64,000 nucleotides of DNA from positions 186,001 through 250,000 of the forward strand of contig NZ_BMBP01000001.1 in assembly GCF_014634745.1 (NCBI RefSeq), written 5' to 3'. Below the pieces are notes generated by a model. The model was not told the DNA's origin and made no database searches. It saw only the letters and a list, made by a program, of their open reading frames with translations. Numbering within the stretch: position 1 is the stretch's first letter; each line of letters opens with the position of its first letter. The translations under genes were made by a program, and so were the position numbers. Of this stretch, positions 1 to 8,964 are shown one piece after another. The DNA is from Leuconostoc pseudomesenteroides KCTC 3652 (GTDB lineage: Bacteria; Bacillota; Bacilli; Lactobacillales; Lactobacillaceae).

Positions 1-1871
1 AACGCTTGTGGATTTTGTTTCAAGTTAGGATATTCACAATAATGAATAAATCCGCCCGACGCATATTTTGGGAACGTCTCTTCAAAACTTATTTTTTCAA
101 ACGGCGTTGGATGCTTTCTAACGTCGTAATGAAAACTATTAGTATAATAATCTTTATCTGTAATATCAGGCACATCCCCAAATTTCTGCTTGTCGAGATG
201 GCAAAATGTATCTGTTAGTGATTCCGCCGGTGTCGAGTATAGGCTATAATGATACCCACTTTCCGCTTCCCACTGTTGGCAATACTTGTGCATCTTTTTC
301 ACAATTTCTTCAGCGAACGTATGTGCTTCGGGATTTTTTTCCCAATTTGGTCCAAAGAAAGTTAAGCATGTTTCGTATAATCCAACATAGCCCAATGAAA
401 TTGTAGCACGTCCATTCTTAAACACTTCATCAACTTTATCAGTTGCCTTGAGTCTTTTCCCAAATGCGCCGTACATGTAGAGCAATGGTGCATTTTCAGG
501 AACAGCTTCTTTTGTTCTTTCAATCCGATACGATAAAGCTTCATGGCATAGCGCCATTTTTTCATCAAAAATTTCCCAAAATAGTGCCATATCACCTTTC
601 GCAAATAGAGAAATACGTGGCAAATTCACCGAAACAACCCCTAAATTCATTCGGCCAGAATTAACTGTGACACCATTTTCATCTTGCCAGCCTTGTAGAA
701 ACGATCGGCAACCCATTGGTGTTTTGAAACTGCCAGTTAGTTCAACAATTTTGTCATACATTAACAAATCTGGGTACATCCGCTTCGTTGAACATTCAAG
801 CGCCAATTGCTTAATGTCGTAATTTGGATCAGTAGGAGCAAAGTTTAATCCTTTTTTTAATGTGAAAATCAACTTTGGGAAAATAGCAGTTCGCTTTTCT
901 TTTCCTAATCCCTTAATTCTGATATTCAAAATTGCTTTTTGAATTTCACGTTCAAGCCAACTAGTTCCCAATCCAAAATTAACGGTGGTAAATGGTGTTT
1001 GTCCTTGTGATGAGTACATTGTATTAATCTCGTACTCCAAAGCCTGCATCGCATCATAAATATCTTTGCGTGTTTTTTCTTTAGCGTAGGCGTCACTTTT
1101 GTCAGCAACTACCCATTGTTCGGCTTCAACAATATGTTTGTCATAATTCATCTGCGCGTATGGTGCCAATAATTGATCAATACGATTTGCTGAACAACCA
1201 CCGTACTGCGACGAAGCGACATTAGCAATAATTTGTGCCATCTGTGCTGTCGCTGTTTGAATAGAATGTGGTGAATCTACCCACGCATTGCCTATTTTAT
1301 AACCATTCGTCAGCAAATTATCAAAATCGATTAAACAACAATTTGTTGCTGGTGTCACAGGTGAATAATCTAAATCATGCCAATGAATATCGCCGCGTAA
1401 ATGTGCCTTAGCAACAAGTGGCGGTAACATTTGTAGTCCCAAGGCTCGACTAGCTGCCCCCGCTTCCAAATCGCGTTGGGTATTAAACACACGACTATCT
1501 TTATTTGCATTTTCATGCACAACTGCTTCATCTCGTGAAAATAGTTTTTCAATTCTTTTTTGGACATTAGCGGCATCTGCAAAGTCTTGTTTCTCAGTCT
1601 GATAGTATGCCTCATATTCGTTAACAGCATCCAATTGTTCATAATTTGTGAGTAACGAACACAATAGATTGCGAATTTCGGAAGTTGTCACACTGACTTT
1701 AGAATCCAAATATTGATAAAAATCATGCTTAATCACATCAATAATGTGATTAGACAGATTAAGCTTTGTTAAAATAAAATTGATTTTGTATGCGTAAAAT
1801 TCTGTTTCTTCCCCACTTTTCTTAATGATTGTTAGATTGGGTAAACTATCAAGTTCTATCATATGGCTCAT
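1..1871 (-). CDS. nrdD: Anaerobic ribonucleoside-triphosphate reductase, partial (C-terminus outside window)
   Basis: Reduces NTPs to dNTPs anaerobically using a glycyl radical; it needs the activase NrdG. The frame is open from an ATG at 1871 to the window edge, about 623 codons. The N-terminus has an ATP-cone-like segment (IIKKSGEETEF), followed by conserved blocks HWHDLDYSP, SSQYGGCSANRID, TPFTTVNFGLG and MGCRSFL. The C-terminal zinc site and glycyl-radical loop lie off the window. GGAGG sits 13 nt before the ATG, rather far; a second in-frame ATG at 1862 is possible. Family assignment is firm. Confidence 0.95.
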   Translation of the reverse strand, partial: MSHMIELDSLPNLTIIKKSGEETEFYAYKINFILTKLNLSNHIIDVIKHDFYQYLDSKVSVTTSEIRNLLCSLLTNYEQLDAVNEYEAYYQTEKQDFADAANVQKRIEKLFSRDEAVVHENANKDSRVFNTQRDLEAGAASRALGLQMLPPLVAKAHLRGDIHWHDLDYSPVTPATNCCLIDFDNLLTNGYKIGNAWVDSPHSIQTATAQMAQIIANVASSQYGGCSANRIDQLLAPYAQMNYDKHIVEAEQWVVADKSDAYAKEKTRKDIYDAMQALEYEINTMYSSQGQTPFTTVNFGLGTSWLEREIQKAILNIRIKGLGKEKRTAIFPKLIFTLKKGLNFAPTDPNYDIKQLALECSTKRMYPDLLMYDKIVELTGSFKTPMGCRSFLQGWQDENGVTVNSGRMNLGVVSVNLPRISLFAKGDMALFWEIFDEKMALCHEALSYRIERTKEAVPENAPLLYMYGAFGKRLKATDKVDEVFKNGRATISLGYVGLYETCLTFFGPNWEKNPEAHTFAEEIVKKMHKYCQQWEAESGYHYSLYSTPAESLTDTFCHLDKQKFGDVPDITDKDYYTNSFHYDVRKHPTPFEKISFEETFPKYASGGFIHYCEYPNLKQNPQA

Positions 1872-1945
1872 TACTAAACGATTGCCTCCAGTGCTTTTCT
1901 AAATTGTTATAGTTAAAATGGTACAACTATTTTTTGCATAAGAGT

Positions 1946-1962
1946 AGGACAAAAAGTGTCCT
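1946..1962. promoter_or_regulatory. Small inverted repeat upstream of nrdD
   Basis: AGGACA-AAAAG-TGTCCT is a perfect 6-bp inverted repeat with a 5-nt loop, 75 nt before the nrdD start. It could be a 5' UTR hairpin or an operator. It does not look like the NrdR box consensus I know, so no regulator is assigned. Confidence 0.3.
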
Positions 1963-2061
1963 CTATTGCCATCTTCTCTATAGAATACTGATATAATCGC
2001 ATTTTAAGCGTTAAAAAATTTTATAATAATCGACGTTCAACTCACATATTTTGTTATACGC

Positions 2062-2102
2062 AAAAAAAGACAAATCAGTTGCATACTGATTTGTCTTTTT
2101 TT
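2062..2102. terminator. Bidirectional rho-independent terminator after glcK
   Basis: GACAAATCAGT (2069-2079) pairs with ACTGATTTGTC (2085-2095) around a 5-nt loop. A-run and T-run flanks extend the stem and give U-tracts on both strands. It begins 3 nt beyond the glcK stop codon. Confidence 0.9.
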
Positions 2103-2104
2103 AT

Positions 2105-3133
2105 TTATGCACGTGCAAGGCTTGCTGCGCCAATTACACCAGCATCATTCCCTAATTCGGCTAATTTCACGCGTGTTGAATTACGAACTGTTGGAAATGC
2201 AAACACCTTCCAATTTTCTTCGACACGAGCTCGCAGAAATTCGCCAGCAGCAGCTACACCACCGCCAATAACAATTGCAGATGGGTTCAAAATATTTGAC
2301 ATTGCTGCCGTAGCATATCCGAGATAATATGACACTTTGTTGACAACTTCATTAGCTAAAAAGTCTCCGTTTTTTGCCAAGTCGAAGACAATTTTTGATG
2401 TCACTTCTTCACCATCATCAATCATCTTTTTCAGCTTTGAGTTACCAACATATTCTTCCGCCAAATCTTGTGCCAAATGAACGACACCTGTCGCAGAAGC
2501 GTATTGTTCCAAGCAACCACGATTACCACAGGTGCACAAATAACCATTTGGCTCAACGACCATATGACCGACCTCACCACCGGCACCTACTGTACCGTGA
2601 ATCAGCTGACCATTTGCAACCAAACCACCACCAACACCAGTGCCTAATGTTACAAACGACACTTCATCATCGTTGTTTCCAGCACCTTTCCAAGCTTCGC
2701 CAAGCGCTGCTGAGTTAGCATCATTATCAATCGTCAATGTAAATCCAGTACCAGATTCAATATCTGCTTTAACTGGTTGCTCAGTCTTCCAATTAAGGTT
2801 AAAAGCACCCGTTACCGTACCAGTAACCCGATTAACAGTGCCTGGCGTTCCCATGCCAATACCGATAATACGATCATGATCCAGTTGATACAAATCAAGG
2901 TGGTGATTAATTGATTCCACAATATCTGGAACAATATGAGCACCATCATCTAGAATATTTGTTTTGATTGACCATTTTTGCTGAATTTCACCTTGATCTG
3001 TCAAAATTGCAAACTTGATAGTTGTACCACCAAGATCGACACCGATAAGTTTATCTTTTGCCATGATAATTATAATAATGTTGCCCGATTTAATGACTGC
3101 AAGTTCACTGGACAGCCTCAATGAGGACAACAT
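2105..3133 (-). CDS. glcK: ROK-family glucokinase
   Basis: Cytosolic kinase converting glucose to glucose-6-phosphate. Features are the ATP-binding DLGGTT motif near the N-terminus, the ROK signature block GVGGGLVANGQLIHG and the zinc motif CTCGNRGCLE. The start is unusual. GGAGG with 4-nt spacing precedes the ATG at 3133 and gives 342 aa. Homologues normally begin at the ATG at 3064 (MAKDKLIGVDLGG), which has no Shine-Dalgarno sequence. The 23 extra residues end in a run of isoleucines. I kept the start the ribosome site supports; 3064 is the homology-based alternative. It follows rhomboid and yqgQ, as in Bacillus yqgP-yqgQ-glcK. Confidence 0.9.
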   Translation of the reverse strand: MLSSLRLSSELAVIKSGNIIIIIMAKDKLIGVDLGGTTIKFAILTDQGEIQQKWSIKTNILDDGAHIVPDIVESINHHLDLYQLDHDRIIGIGMGTPGTVNRVTGTVTGAFNLNWKTEQPVKADIESGTGFTLTIDNDANSAALGEAWKGAGNNDDEVSFVTLGTGVGGGLVANGQLIHGTVGAGGEVGHMVVEPNGYLCTCGNRGCLEQYASATGVVHLAQDLAEEYVGNSKLKKMIDDGEEVTSKIVFDLAKNGDFLANEVVNKVSYYLGYATAAMSNILNPSAIVIGGGVAAAGEFLRARVEENWKVFAFPTVRNSTRVKLAELGNDAGVIGAASLARA

Positions 3134-3163
3134 ATTTCCTCCGTATGAATTGATTACCTACTC

Positions 3164-3202
3164 ATTCTAACAGATATGACTAGCCAAGTGCAAGCGGTTT
3201 CA
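3164..3202 (-). promoter_or_regulatory. Internal glcK promoter overlapped by a cre-like site
   Basis: Minus-strand TTGCAC (3193-3188), an 18-nt spacer and TAGAAT (3169-3164) form a promoter between yqgQ and glcK. The 14-mer at 3189-3202 (TGAAACCGCTTGCA on the minus strand) matches the CcpA cre consensus TGWAANCGNTNWCA at 13 of 14 positions and covers the -35 box. Repression of glcK by CcpA on good sugars is inferred. Confidence 0.5.
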
Positions 3203-3225
3203 CAGTCTAAAAAAAACAATGATAG

Positions 3226-3432
3226 TCAATCACTGGGACTTTCAAGTTCCAATCGATGTTCGTGTGCCAAAATGACTTTCATTGTTGCATACATTTTTGG
3301 TTGTATAATATCGGCTTTATATAAATTATCGACTTCTAAAGCAGCCATTTCGATGTCCCACAGCCGCTTACCAACATGAATATACACACCGAATTCTTTT
3401 AAATATTGTAGAACATCATAAAAAGTTTTCAT
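3226..3432 (-). CDS. yqgQ: YqgQ family (DUF910) protein
   Basis: Small 68-aa cytosolic protein, full length for its family. It is conserved beside glucokinase in many Firmicutes, and its function is unknown. Its ATG overlaps the rhomboid stop codon (ATGA), so it is probably translationally coupled. Identity comes from the family pattern (YDVLQYLKEFGVYIHVGKRL) and from gene order. Confidence 0.85.
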   Translation of the reverse strand: MKTFYDVLQYLKEFGVYIHVGKRLWDIEMAALEVDNLYKADIIQPKMYATMKVILAHEHRLELESPSD

Positions 3433-4121
3433 GATCTTACTCCCATAAAGACAGTTAATCCGATTAAAAGCACTGTCAGTAATACCATCACTAGCCGAAC
3501 ATGCCAGCTGAATTTGCCGTTACGACTATAAAAACCAAAAATCATGGCAAACATTACACCACCAATGAAGCCGCCAAAATGCCCCCAAAGGTCAATATTT
3601 GTGGCAGAAAAACTTGACAACAATGTCAATAAAATAAACAATCCCATCATTGATCCTAATGCCCTTACGTTGGGGTCATGACGGAACTGATAAGCAAATA
3701 TCATCAAGCCACCAAATAAGCCGAATAATGCTGTCGAGGCACCAACTGAAATCGTATTTGGCGAAAATAAATACGAAAAAATATTACCTGAAATACCGGA
3801 AAAAAAGTATAATCCCAAAAACTTACGGCTACCAAAAGCGTCTTCTGCTATTGGACCAATAAACCACAAAGTCAGCATGTTAGTGACAATATGCATAAAA
3901 CCAGCGTGCAAAAATATAGGCGTGATTAAACGCCAATATTGCGAATCGTCCTTGATATAAGGTCCCCATTTAGCACCTACTTGGACCAAAAAATAGCTAT
4001 TGTCGGTTGTCCCACCACTGACGACCAGCTCAATCACAAAAACAACAATTGTTACTGTCAATAATATCGTGGTTACTGGTGCAATTAAATAATGTGTTTT
4101 TAACGTTTTCATAGTACCCAT
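3429..4121 (-). CDS. Rhomboid family intramembrane serine protease
   Basis: Polytopic membrane protease of 230 aa. The catalytic serine is in GAST (Ser129) and the catalytic histidine in WGHFGG (His181). The family HxxxN motif is present as HIVTN. It is shorter than Bacillus GluP/YqgP because it lacks the large extra N-terminal domain, but it heads the same three-gene set with yqgQ and glcK. Start is ATG 4121; an in-frame ATG three codons later (4112) is possible, and neither has a strong Shine-Dalgarno sequence. Confidence 0.92.
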   Translation of the reverse strand: MGTMKTLKTHYLIAPVTTILLTVTIVVFVIELVVSGGTTDNSYFLVQVGAKWGPYIKDDSQYWRLITPIFLHAGFMHIVTNMLTLWFIGPIAEDAFGSRKFLGLYFFSGISGNIFSYLFSPNTISVGASTALFGLFGGLMIFAYQFRHDPNVRALGSMMGLFILLTLLSSFSATNIDLWGHFGGFIGGVMFAMIFGFYSRNGKFSWHVRLVMVLLTVLLIGLTVFMGVRS

Positions 4122-4230
4122 TTTAACAGATTATAACCTTCGTTGCTCATATGAACTGTTCTATATACATATCATTTTTAATAGTCCTATGTTAAAATGA
4201 CAACAATTAGTTATGTAAGGAGAACAACCA

Positions 4231-4524
4231 ATGCTTGGTATTCTATTAGTCCCATTCTTTATTTTGATAGCTTTTATTTATTTAATCACTTTTATGTTCG
4301 TTAATACATTCGGTGTTGTTTCGCGACTCATTTTCGCCATCGTGATTATCTTATTACTAGCTTTTATCGTGAAAAACTTCTGGGCGGTCGTCGGTTTTAT
4401 TTTATTGATTGCATTTGCTTTCTGGATTCGCCAGAGGTTTATTCAACCGCACATGAATCATCAAACGCAACAAGACCCATCGACATTTGATGGCGAATTT
4501 GAGGAAATGGATAAAGATAAGTAA
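4231..4524 (+). CDS. Small membrane protein of unknown function
   Basis: 97 aa with three hydrophobic segments (roughly residues 3-28, 32-48 and 50-65) and a hydrophilic acidic tail. AAGGAG lies 8 nt before the ATG. It stands alone on the plus strand with its own terminator. I do not recognise a family with a defined role. Confidence 0.8.
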   Translation: MLGILLVPFFILIAFIYLITFMFVNTFGVVSRLIFAIVIILLLAFIVKNFWAVVGFILLIAFAFWIRQRFIQPHMNHQTQQDPSTFDGEFEEMDKDK

Positions 4525-4530
4525 TCGTTT

Positions 4531-4560
4531 AGGCTCTATTTAATCAAATTGAGCCTTTTT
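4531..4560 (+). terminator. Rho-independent terminator after small membrane gene
   Basis: AGGCTC (4531-4536) pairs with GAGCCT (4551-4556), with an inner ATTT/AAAT extension and a following T-run. Confidence 0.8.
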
Positions 4561-4585
4561 GTTTGCATATAAATGACCAAACAAA

Positions 4586-4611
4586 AAAGCATTCAAATAA
4601 TCAAATGCTTT
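4586..4611 (-). terminator. Terminator after ntdP
   Basis: AAAGCATT (4586-4593) pairs with AATGCTTT (4604-4611). On the minus strand a T-run follows. It starts 3 nt after the ntdP stop codon. Confidence 0.75.
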
Positions 4612-4614
4612 ATT

Positions 4615-5184
4615 TCAACGACGATCTTTCAACCGCTGTTGCATCAAATACTGATACCTTGCGTACCAAACATCTACATAACCCTGCGAAAACGGACCCG
4701 TGCCAGCGTTAATCCAATCAACCAAAATTTTGACATGTGCTTTTAAAATCTTATCGATTTCTGGTGGATAATGCCATTTCTTACTGTGAGCTGCGTATTC
4801 GTCAGCGTCTAGTAAATGTTTTTCGCCATCTGGAAACACTTTAACATCAAGATCGTAGTCAATATATTTAAGCGCCTCTTTATCCAATACATAAGGAGAT
4901 GCTAAATTACAATAATACGATACGCCATTATCACGAATCATCGCAATGATGTTAAACCAATACTTTTTGTGGAAATAAACAATGGCTGGTTCACGTGTCA
5001 CCCAACGCCGACCATCGTCTTCAGTCACTAAAGTATGATCATTTAGGCCAATAATCGCGTTCTCACTGGTCTTTAAAACCATGGTATCGCGCCAAGTTCG
5101 ATGCAACGAGCCGTCGTGCTTATAGCTTTTGATCGTGATGAAATCACCTTCGCGTGGCCCGCGACCTGGTTTATCAACGCTCAT
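4615..5184 (-). CDS. ntdP: Nucleoside tri-/diphosphate phosphatase (DUF402 family)
   Basis: 189 aa, full length for the family. Conserved blocks are [26 protein letters not shown] and YYCNLASPY followed by [11 protein letters not shown]. Characterised members hydrolyse NTPs and NDPs in the cytosol. It follows recX with a 53-nt gap and ends in its own terminator. Confidence 0.88.
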   Translation of the reverse strand: MSVDKPGRGPREGDFITIKSYKHDGSLHRTWRDTMVLKTSENAIIGLNDHTLVTEDDGRRWVTREPAIVYFHKKYWFNIIAMIRDNGVSYYCNLASPYVLDKEALKYIDYDLDVKVFPDGEKHLLDADEYAAHSKKWHYPPEIDKILKAHVKILVDWINAGTGPFSQGYVDVWYARYQYLMQQRLKDRR

Positions 5185-5237
5185 AACGCTACCTACTCTT
5201 CTAACACCGAATTTCTATTTCAGTATACCACAATTTA

Positions 5238-6038
5238 CTAGTCGTCTTCCAGCATTAAATTAGCCAATACGCTATCAATTAAATCAGAAGTGTATCCTTT
5301 TGCGTAGAGACCTTTTTTCGTTTTAAATTGGCGTTTTGAATTATCGTCACGATGATAGCGTCGCCATAATTTATCAGCTTCTCGTTGAATATTTTCTAGC
5401 TCTGACTGATCATCATTTTCTTCCTCTAAATGACTAACCGCATTTTGTGCCATATCAAAAGAAAAACCTTTTGTAGCGAGTGCCGTAATGATTTTTTGTT
5501 GCTTACTGCGCATTGATTCTCGTTTATACGTAACAGCTGCTTTTTGGGCGATTTGTGTTGCAATGATGATTTGTTCCTCAACGGTGTAGGTTGCCAATGC
5601 TTCTTCAATGTCGCTATCAGAGACACCTGCTTGTTTAAGCGCCATTTTAATAACAATTGGACCCTTTGGACTAATTGTTTTTTTAGTGGCAACATAATGC
5701 ATGGCGTAATTAAGGTCATCAAGGTAATGTTGCGCCTCTAATTGACTGATCACTTGTGATTGCACTTGTTCAGGTATGTCTTTATCGTTCATTTTTAGCT
5801 GAACTTGTTTTATTGTCCGAAGCGAATGACCAAGATAGTTCAGGGCAACGCGCATTGCTTTCGCAACTTCGTCGCTCAATTTAATATCAGCAATCAAGTC
5901 ATCATCCAGCTCACGCCCTTTCGCTAATCCGTATTTAATCAGAACACTCTCAGATACACCAAACGCAAATTGATTATCTAAATCAATGTTGTATCGACCA
6001 GCTTGTTTTTGAACTGAAATTTTGGTTATTATTTTCAT
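5238..6038 (-). CDS. recX: Regulatory protein RecX
   Basis: Modulator of RecA filaments. It has the three-helix repeats typical of RecX (ALNYLGHSLRTIKQV, LNYAMHYVATK, then GFSFDMAQNAVS) and 266 aa from the ATG at 6038 (MKIITKISVQKQ), which matches the family N-terminus. A TTG at 6065 is an alternative start; AGGAG lies between the two, 15 nt before the chosen ATG. It follows the glycosyltransferase operon by 56 nt with no clear terminator between, so read-through is possible. Confidence 0.9.
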   Translation of the reverse strand: MKIITKISVQKQAGRYNIDLDNQFAFGVSESVLIKYGLAKGRELDDDLIADIKLSDEVAKAMRVALNYLGHSLRTIKQVQLKMNDKDIPEQVQSQVISQLEAQHYLDDLNYAMHYVATKKTISPKGPIVIKMALKQAGVSDSDIEEALATYTVEEQIIIATQIAQKAAVTYKRESMRSKQQKIITALATKGFSFDMAQNAVSHLEEENDDQSELENIQREADKLWRRYHRDDNSKRQFKTKKGLYAKGYTSDLIDSVLANLMLEDD

Positions 6039-6094
6039 AACGATGTGATATTTCTCCTCTGTCAACCAAAATCAGCCTAAAAAACAATATAAGT

Positions 6095-6373
6095 TCAATT
6101 CATCAAGTGAGCAGCAAAAGTCACAAACATCAAAATAAAAAAAAGAAAAGATAGCACCATTACAAAGACGCTAACAATAAAATCTTTATTTACCAGATAA
6201 TAATGTTTCTGCGTGATTTCATTTCTTTTTTGATACCACTCTCGACGATTTTGATTGCATACTATACTGGTTAATATCATACCAAAAAAGCACAATACAA
6301 GTACAGCAACGCTCACCCAAAAATTAATCTGTGTATTTTGGGTCAATTGTGGCACTGCTCCTAGCAAAATCAT
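6095..6373 (-). CDS. Small membrane protein, last gene of glycosyltransferase cluster
   Basis: 92 aa with two membrane segments (roughly residues 15-38 and 65-88) around a basic, aromatic loop. ATG 6373 has GGAGG at 5 nt spacing; an upstream TTG at 6385 lies within that ribosome site and is rejected. It starts 14 nt after the glycosyltransferase stop. In position it resembles small accessory subunits beside PNAG-type synthases (PgaD/IcaD), but I see no sequence match that proves this. Confidence 0.75.
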   Translation of the reverse strand: MILLGAVPQLTQNTQINFWVSVAVLVLCFFGMILTSIVCNQNRREWYQKRNEITQKHYYLVNKDFIVSVFVMVLSFLFFILMFVTFAAHLMN

Positions 6374-6387
6374 GACTACCTCCAAAT

Positions 6388-7674
6388 TTATTTTTTCATT
6401 TTTGTTCTAGTTGGGCTAACCCATGTCCCTTGCCCAGATAATCCCAAGACGCTTTTCAGGGCTGGAATAAAAGTAACAACTATTGTAATGGCGTTCATTT
6501 GCCAATACCATGCCATATACATGGGTGCAAATAGGAGATATTTTAATTTTGCACCGTGATTATCAAGCGCTAATGATGCCACTAATTGCCAGATGCCAAC
6601 CATCGAGATGAATGCCGAGAAGACAAACGCAATATCCAACGTATGAACTAATTGCTCAGTATCGTTGGTAAAAAGAAAATACAGTAATCTTAACGCTAAC
6701 CAAGTGGTAAAGATTAAATAATAAAAGCTCCAAATGATACTGCCTGTCTGATCTATTAACAAAACAATTTTTGAAACATGTCGAATTGGATGCTTAAAAA
6801 TACGAGTAAAATTGGTAATCCAAGCTTCTGTGCCACCTTTGGCCCATCTTTTCCTTTGACTATATAACATGCTCAGCGTGCTAGGCACGTTGATGTAACA
6901 TAGTATATCTGGCGCAAAAATGCCTTGCCATCCGTTAAATTGTTGATCCCAAGCTATCGATATGTCTTCGGTTGCACGATCCTGACGTAATCCGCCACAA
7001 TCAAGCACAGCGTCCTTGCGATACATTGTATTTGCACCTGAATAAGCATACATACTGCCAAGAACACCAAGCTGTGATCTTTTAATAATACCCACAATGC
7101 TGGAAAACTCAACGGTTTGTGATTTTTCCAATAGTAAAGACCGATTTTGGACATCTATGTTTGCTGTGACGGCAGCAACATTTTGACCACCAGGGCGCAA
7201 AAAATAATTCATGTACTTCCAAAGCCCATCTGGCGCACACACCGTATCCGCATCGTTACTCAAAATATAGTCCCCACGACAAAAAGATAACCCGATATTA
7301 AAAGCATGTGCTTTACCCTTATTCTTATTGACACGTAAAACACGTAACTTCTCATATTTAACACTTAGTCTAGACAAAATTTCAGGGGTTGTATCAGTTG
7401 AGCCATCATCACAAACCAGCACTTCATAATTATGATATTCCAAATCGTTCATTAAATAATCAATCGTATCTTCAATAACCATTTCTTCATTATGGCAAGG
7501 AATCATGATTGTAATCATTGGCTCTTTTTCAACTCGAATTTTTTTAAAATCACGATCCAAAATTTTACCAACGTACACTGTGCGATAAAAAATACCACCA
7601 ATAGTCCAAGCAATAGCGCCGATAATCGGATATAGGGTCAAAATTTGCACAAAAACTGTCAGAATTTGCTTCAT
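6388..7674 (-). CDS. Processive family 2 glycosyltransferase (polysaccharide synthase, PgaC/IcaA-like)
   Basis: 428 aa. Membrane segments flank a GT-A domain. Catalytic motifs are complete: CDDGS (88-92), DAD (141-143), TED (235-237) and QRKRW (273-277), the last marking processive beta-glycan synthases. The N-terminus carries one or two membrane segments and the C-terminus about four. The product is likely an exported beta-linked polymer; poly-N-acetylglucosamine is the nearest named possibility but not proven. No deacetylase or hydrolase gene is nearby. Its ATG overlaps the previous stop (ATGA). Confidence 0.88.
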   Translation of the reverse strand: MKQILTVFVQILTLYPIIGAIAWTIGGIFYRTVYVGKILDRDFKKIRVEKEPMITIMIPCHNEEMVIEDTIDYLMNDLEYHNYEVLVCDDGSTDTTPEILSRLSVKYEKLRVLRVNKNKGKAHAFNIGLSFCRGDYILSNDADTVCAPDGLWKYMNYFLRPGGQNVAAVTANIDVQNRSLLLEKSQTVEFSSIVGIIKRSQLGVLGSMYAYSGANTMYRKDAVLDCGGLRQDRATEDISIAWDQQFNGWQGIFAPDILCYINVPSTLSMLYSQRKRWAKGGTEAWITNFTRIFKHPIRHVSKIVLLIDQTGSIIWSFYYLIFTTWLALRLLYFLFTNDTEQLVHTLDIAFVFSAFISMVGIWQLVASLALDNHGAKLKYLLFAPMYMAWYWQMNAITIVVTFIPALKSVLGLSGQGTWVSPTRTKMKK

Positions 7675-8246
7675 TTAATTTCTACCCCACTTTCCTTAAA
7701 TAAGTCACTAATTAGGTGATCATCAATATTTTGTTCTTCATTAACAGCATAATATTTCGTTGATTCACGAAAGCTTTTATCGCCATATCTACTCGTGTAA
7801 AGCTCATTCATGACTGACTTTCGCGCCTGAAGTTTATCGTCATTATACGTCATTTGATTCGGATATATTTTCTGTTCACGATAATTATTTCGTACCAAAA
7901 ATGCCAAACTGCATACCAACACAACGACTATCGCAATTAAGATTGAAGCTTGTAAGAATTTAGTAAGATCAAACCCATCTTGATAATGCCAATGATACAA
8001 TGATTGCCAAAAGCGACCATTTTGTAGTGAATCAAACAATATCAAGACTGGCAACACGAGTACGATTAAGAAAGCAAAATTGATGCCGAATTGTCGTAAT
8101 TTAAGTTCCCAGTGTCCTTTGTCAAAAAAATCATCTTGCACAAAATTTTTCACATCTTGCGTATTTGAGACCTTATCATCAACCGCAATAAAAACACTTT
8201 CTTGACTAAATTGCTTAGTATTGGATTGTATATTTTTGTCAGTCAT
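7671..8246 (-). CDS. Two-TM membrane protein of glycosyltransferase cluster
   Basis: 191 aa from ATG 8246. A hydrophilic N-terminus of about 60 residues is followed by two membrane spans and a polar tail. The start overlaps the upstream gene by 8 nt (ATGACTGA) and the stop overlaps the glycosyltransferase start, so tight coupling is likely. Function is unknown; context suggests a role in assembly or regulation of the polysaccharide synthase. An ATG at 8285 exists but has no ribosome site. Confidence 0.75.
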   Translation of the reverse strand: MTDKNIQSNTKQFSQESVFIAVDDKVSNTQDVKNFVQDDFFDKGHWELKLRQFGINFAFLIVLVLPVLILFDSLQNGRFWQSLYHWHYQDGFDLTKFLQASILIAIVVVLVCSLAFLVRNNYREQKIYPNQMTYNDDKLQARKSVMNELYTSRYGDKSFRESTKYYAVNEEQNIDDHLISDLFKESGVEIK

Positions 8247-8937
8247 TTTTTTCAGCCAATTCAATTTTTTGTGCCAAGTTATCATTACGGTTCAACAGAT
8301 ACTTCTTTTCCAATTGTAAAAGCGTCTCTTTTGGGAAAATATTGGCATAATAGCCTGTATTTTTAAGGTCGAGTTGTAAAGCATATACCGCTTCTTTAAT
8401 AAATGATGCTTGCCCACTTTCCATATATTTGATAATGACCAGTAAAAACTCAGATGACAGAAATTTTTCTGGAATCTTTGAGTCCTTAAGTATCGAATCG
8501 TTGACAATTTTTGAAGCTTTCTGATCAATTGCATCAACTTCTAATCGTAAGTTTGCCTCTAAATCTTGATTAATTAATTTTTTAATTGGCCTAAAAGCCT
8601 TATATTTTGACAATTCTTTTGACAACATATAGACGATTAAGAATAAAAAGGCCGACAACATTAATAATCCAACAACCCGCGTCCAAATATTTTCAGTCGT
8701 GCCAGTGCTGCCATACATTAAACTTGCTGCGCGATTAGAAAACACAATGCTTCCCAATAAAATCATTGGTAAAATTAATGCCACAACACTTGTAATCAGC
8801 GATTGTCTGTCGTTTGACTCTTTTTTAAATGCTCTGATACACTCATTTCTGGAAAAGGCGTTTTTTTCTAATTCTTGCAAAAGTTCCCATGACACATAGC
8901 AATAGTCTAACTCGCTAATCTTCTGGTTTGTTACCAT
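8239..8937 (-). CDS. Membrane protein of unknown function, glycosyltransferase cluster
   Basis: 232 aa. The cytosolic N-terminus (about 45 residues) is followed by two hydrophobic segments and a long helical, charged C-terminus. ATG 8937 has AGGAG at 8 nt; a GTG at 8946 would overlap that site. It lies 27 nt after the flavoprotein gene and overlaps the next gene. No family recognised. Confidence 0.75.
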   Translation of the reverse strand: MVTNQKISELDYCYVSWELLQELEKNAFSRNECIRAFKKESNDRQSLITSVVALILPMILLGSIVFSNRAASLMYGSTGTTENIWTRVVGLLMLSAFLFLIVYMLSKELSKYKAFRPIKKLINQDLEANLRLEVDAIDQKASKIVNDSILKDSKIPEKFLSSEFLLVIIKYMESGQASFIKEAVYALQLDLKNTGYYANIFPKETLLQLEKKYLLNRNDNLAQKIELAEKND

Positions 8938-8964
8938 TGTCAGCACTCCTTTCCAACGCCAACT

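Noticed and set aside
1900-1935. NrdR box before nrdD
   Set aside because: The ATAGTT/AACTAT inverted repeat there has a 10-nt gap and does not match the NrdR consensus well enough.
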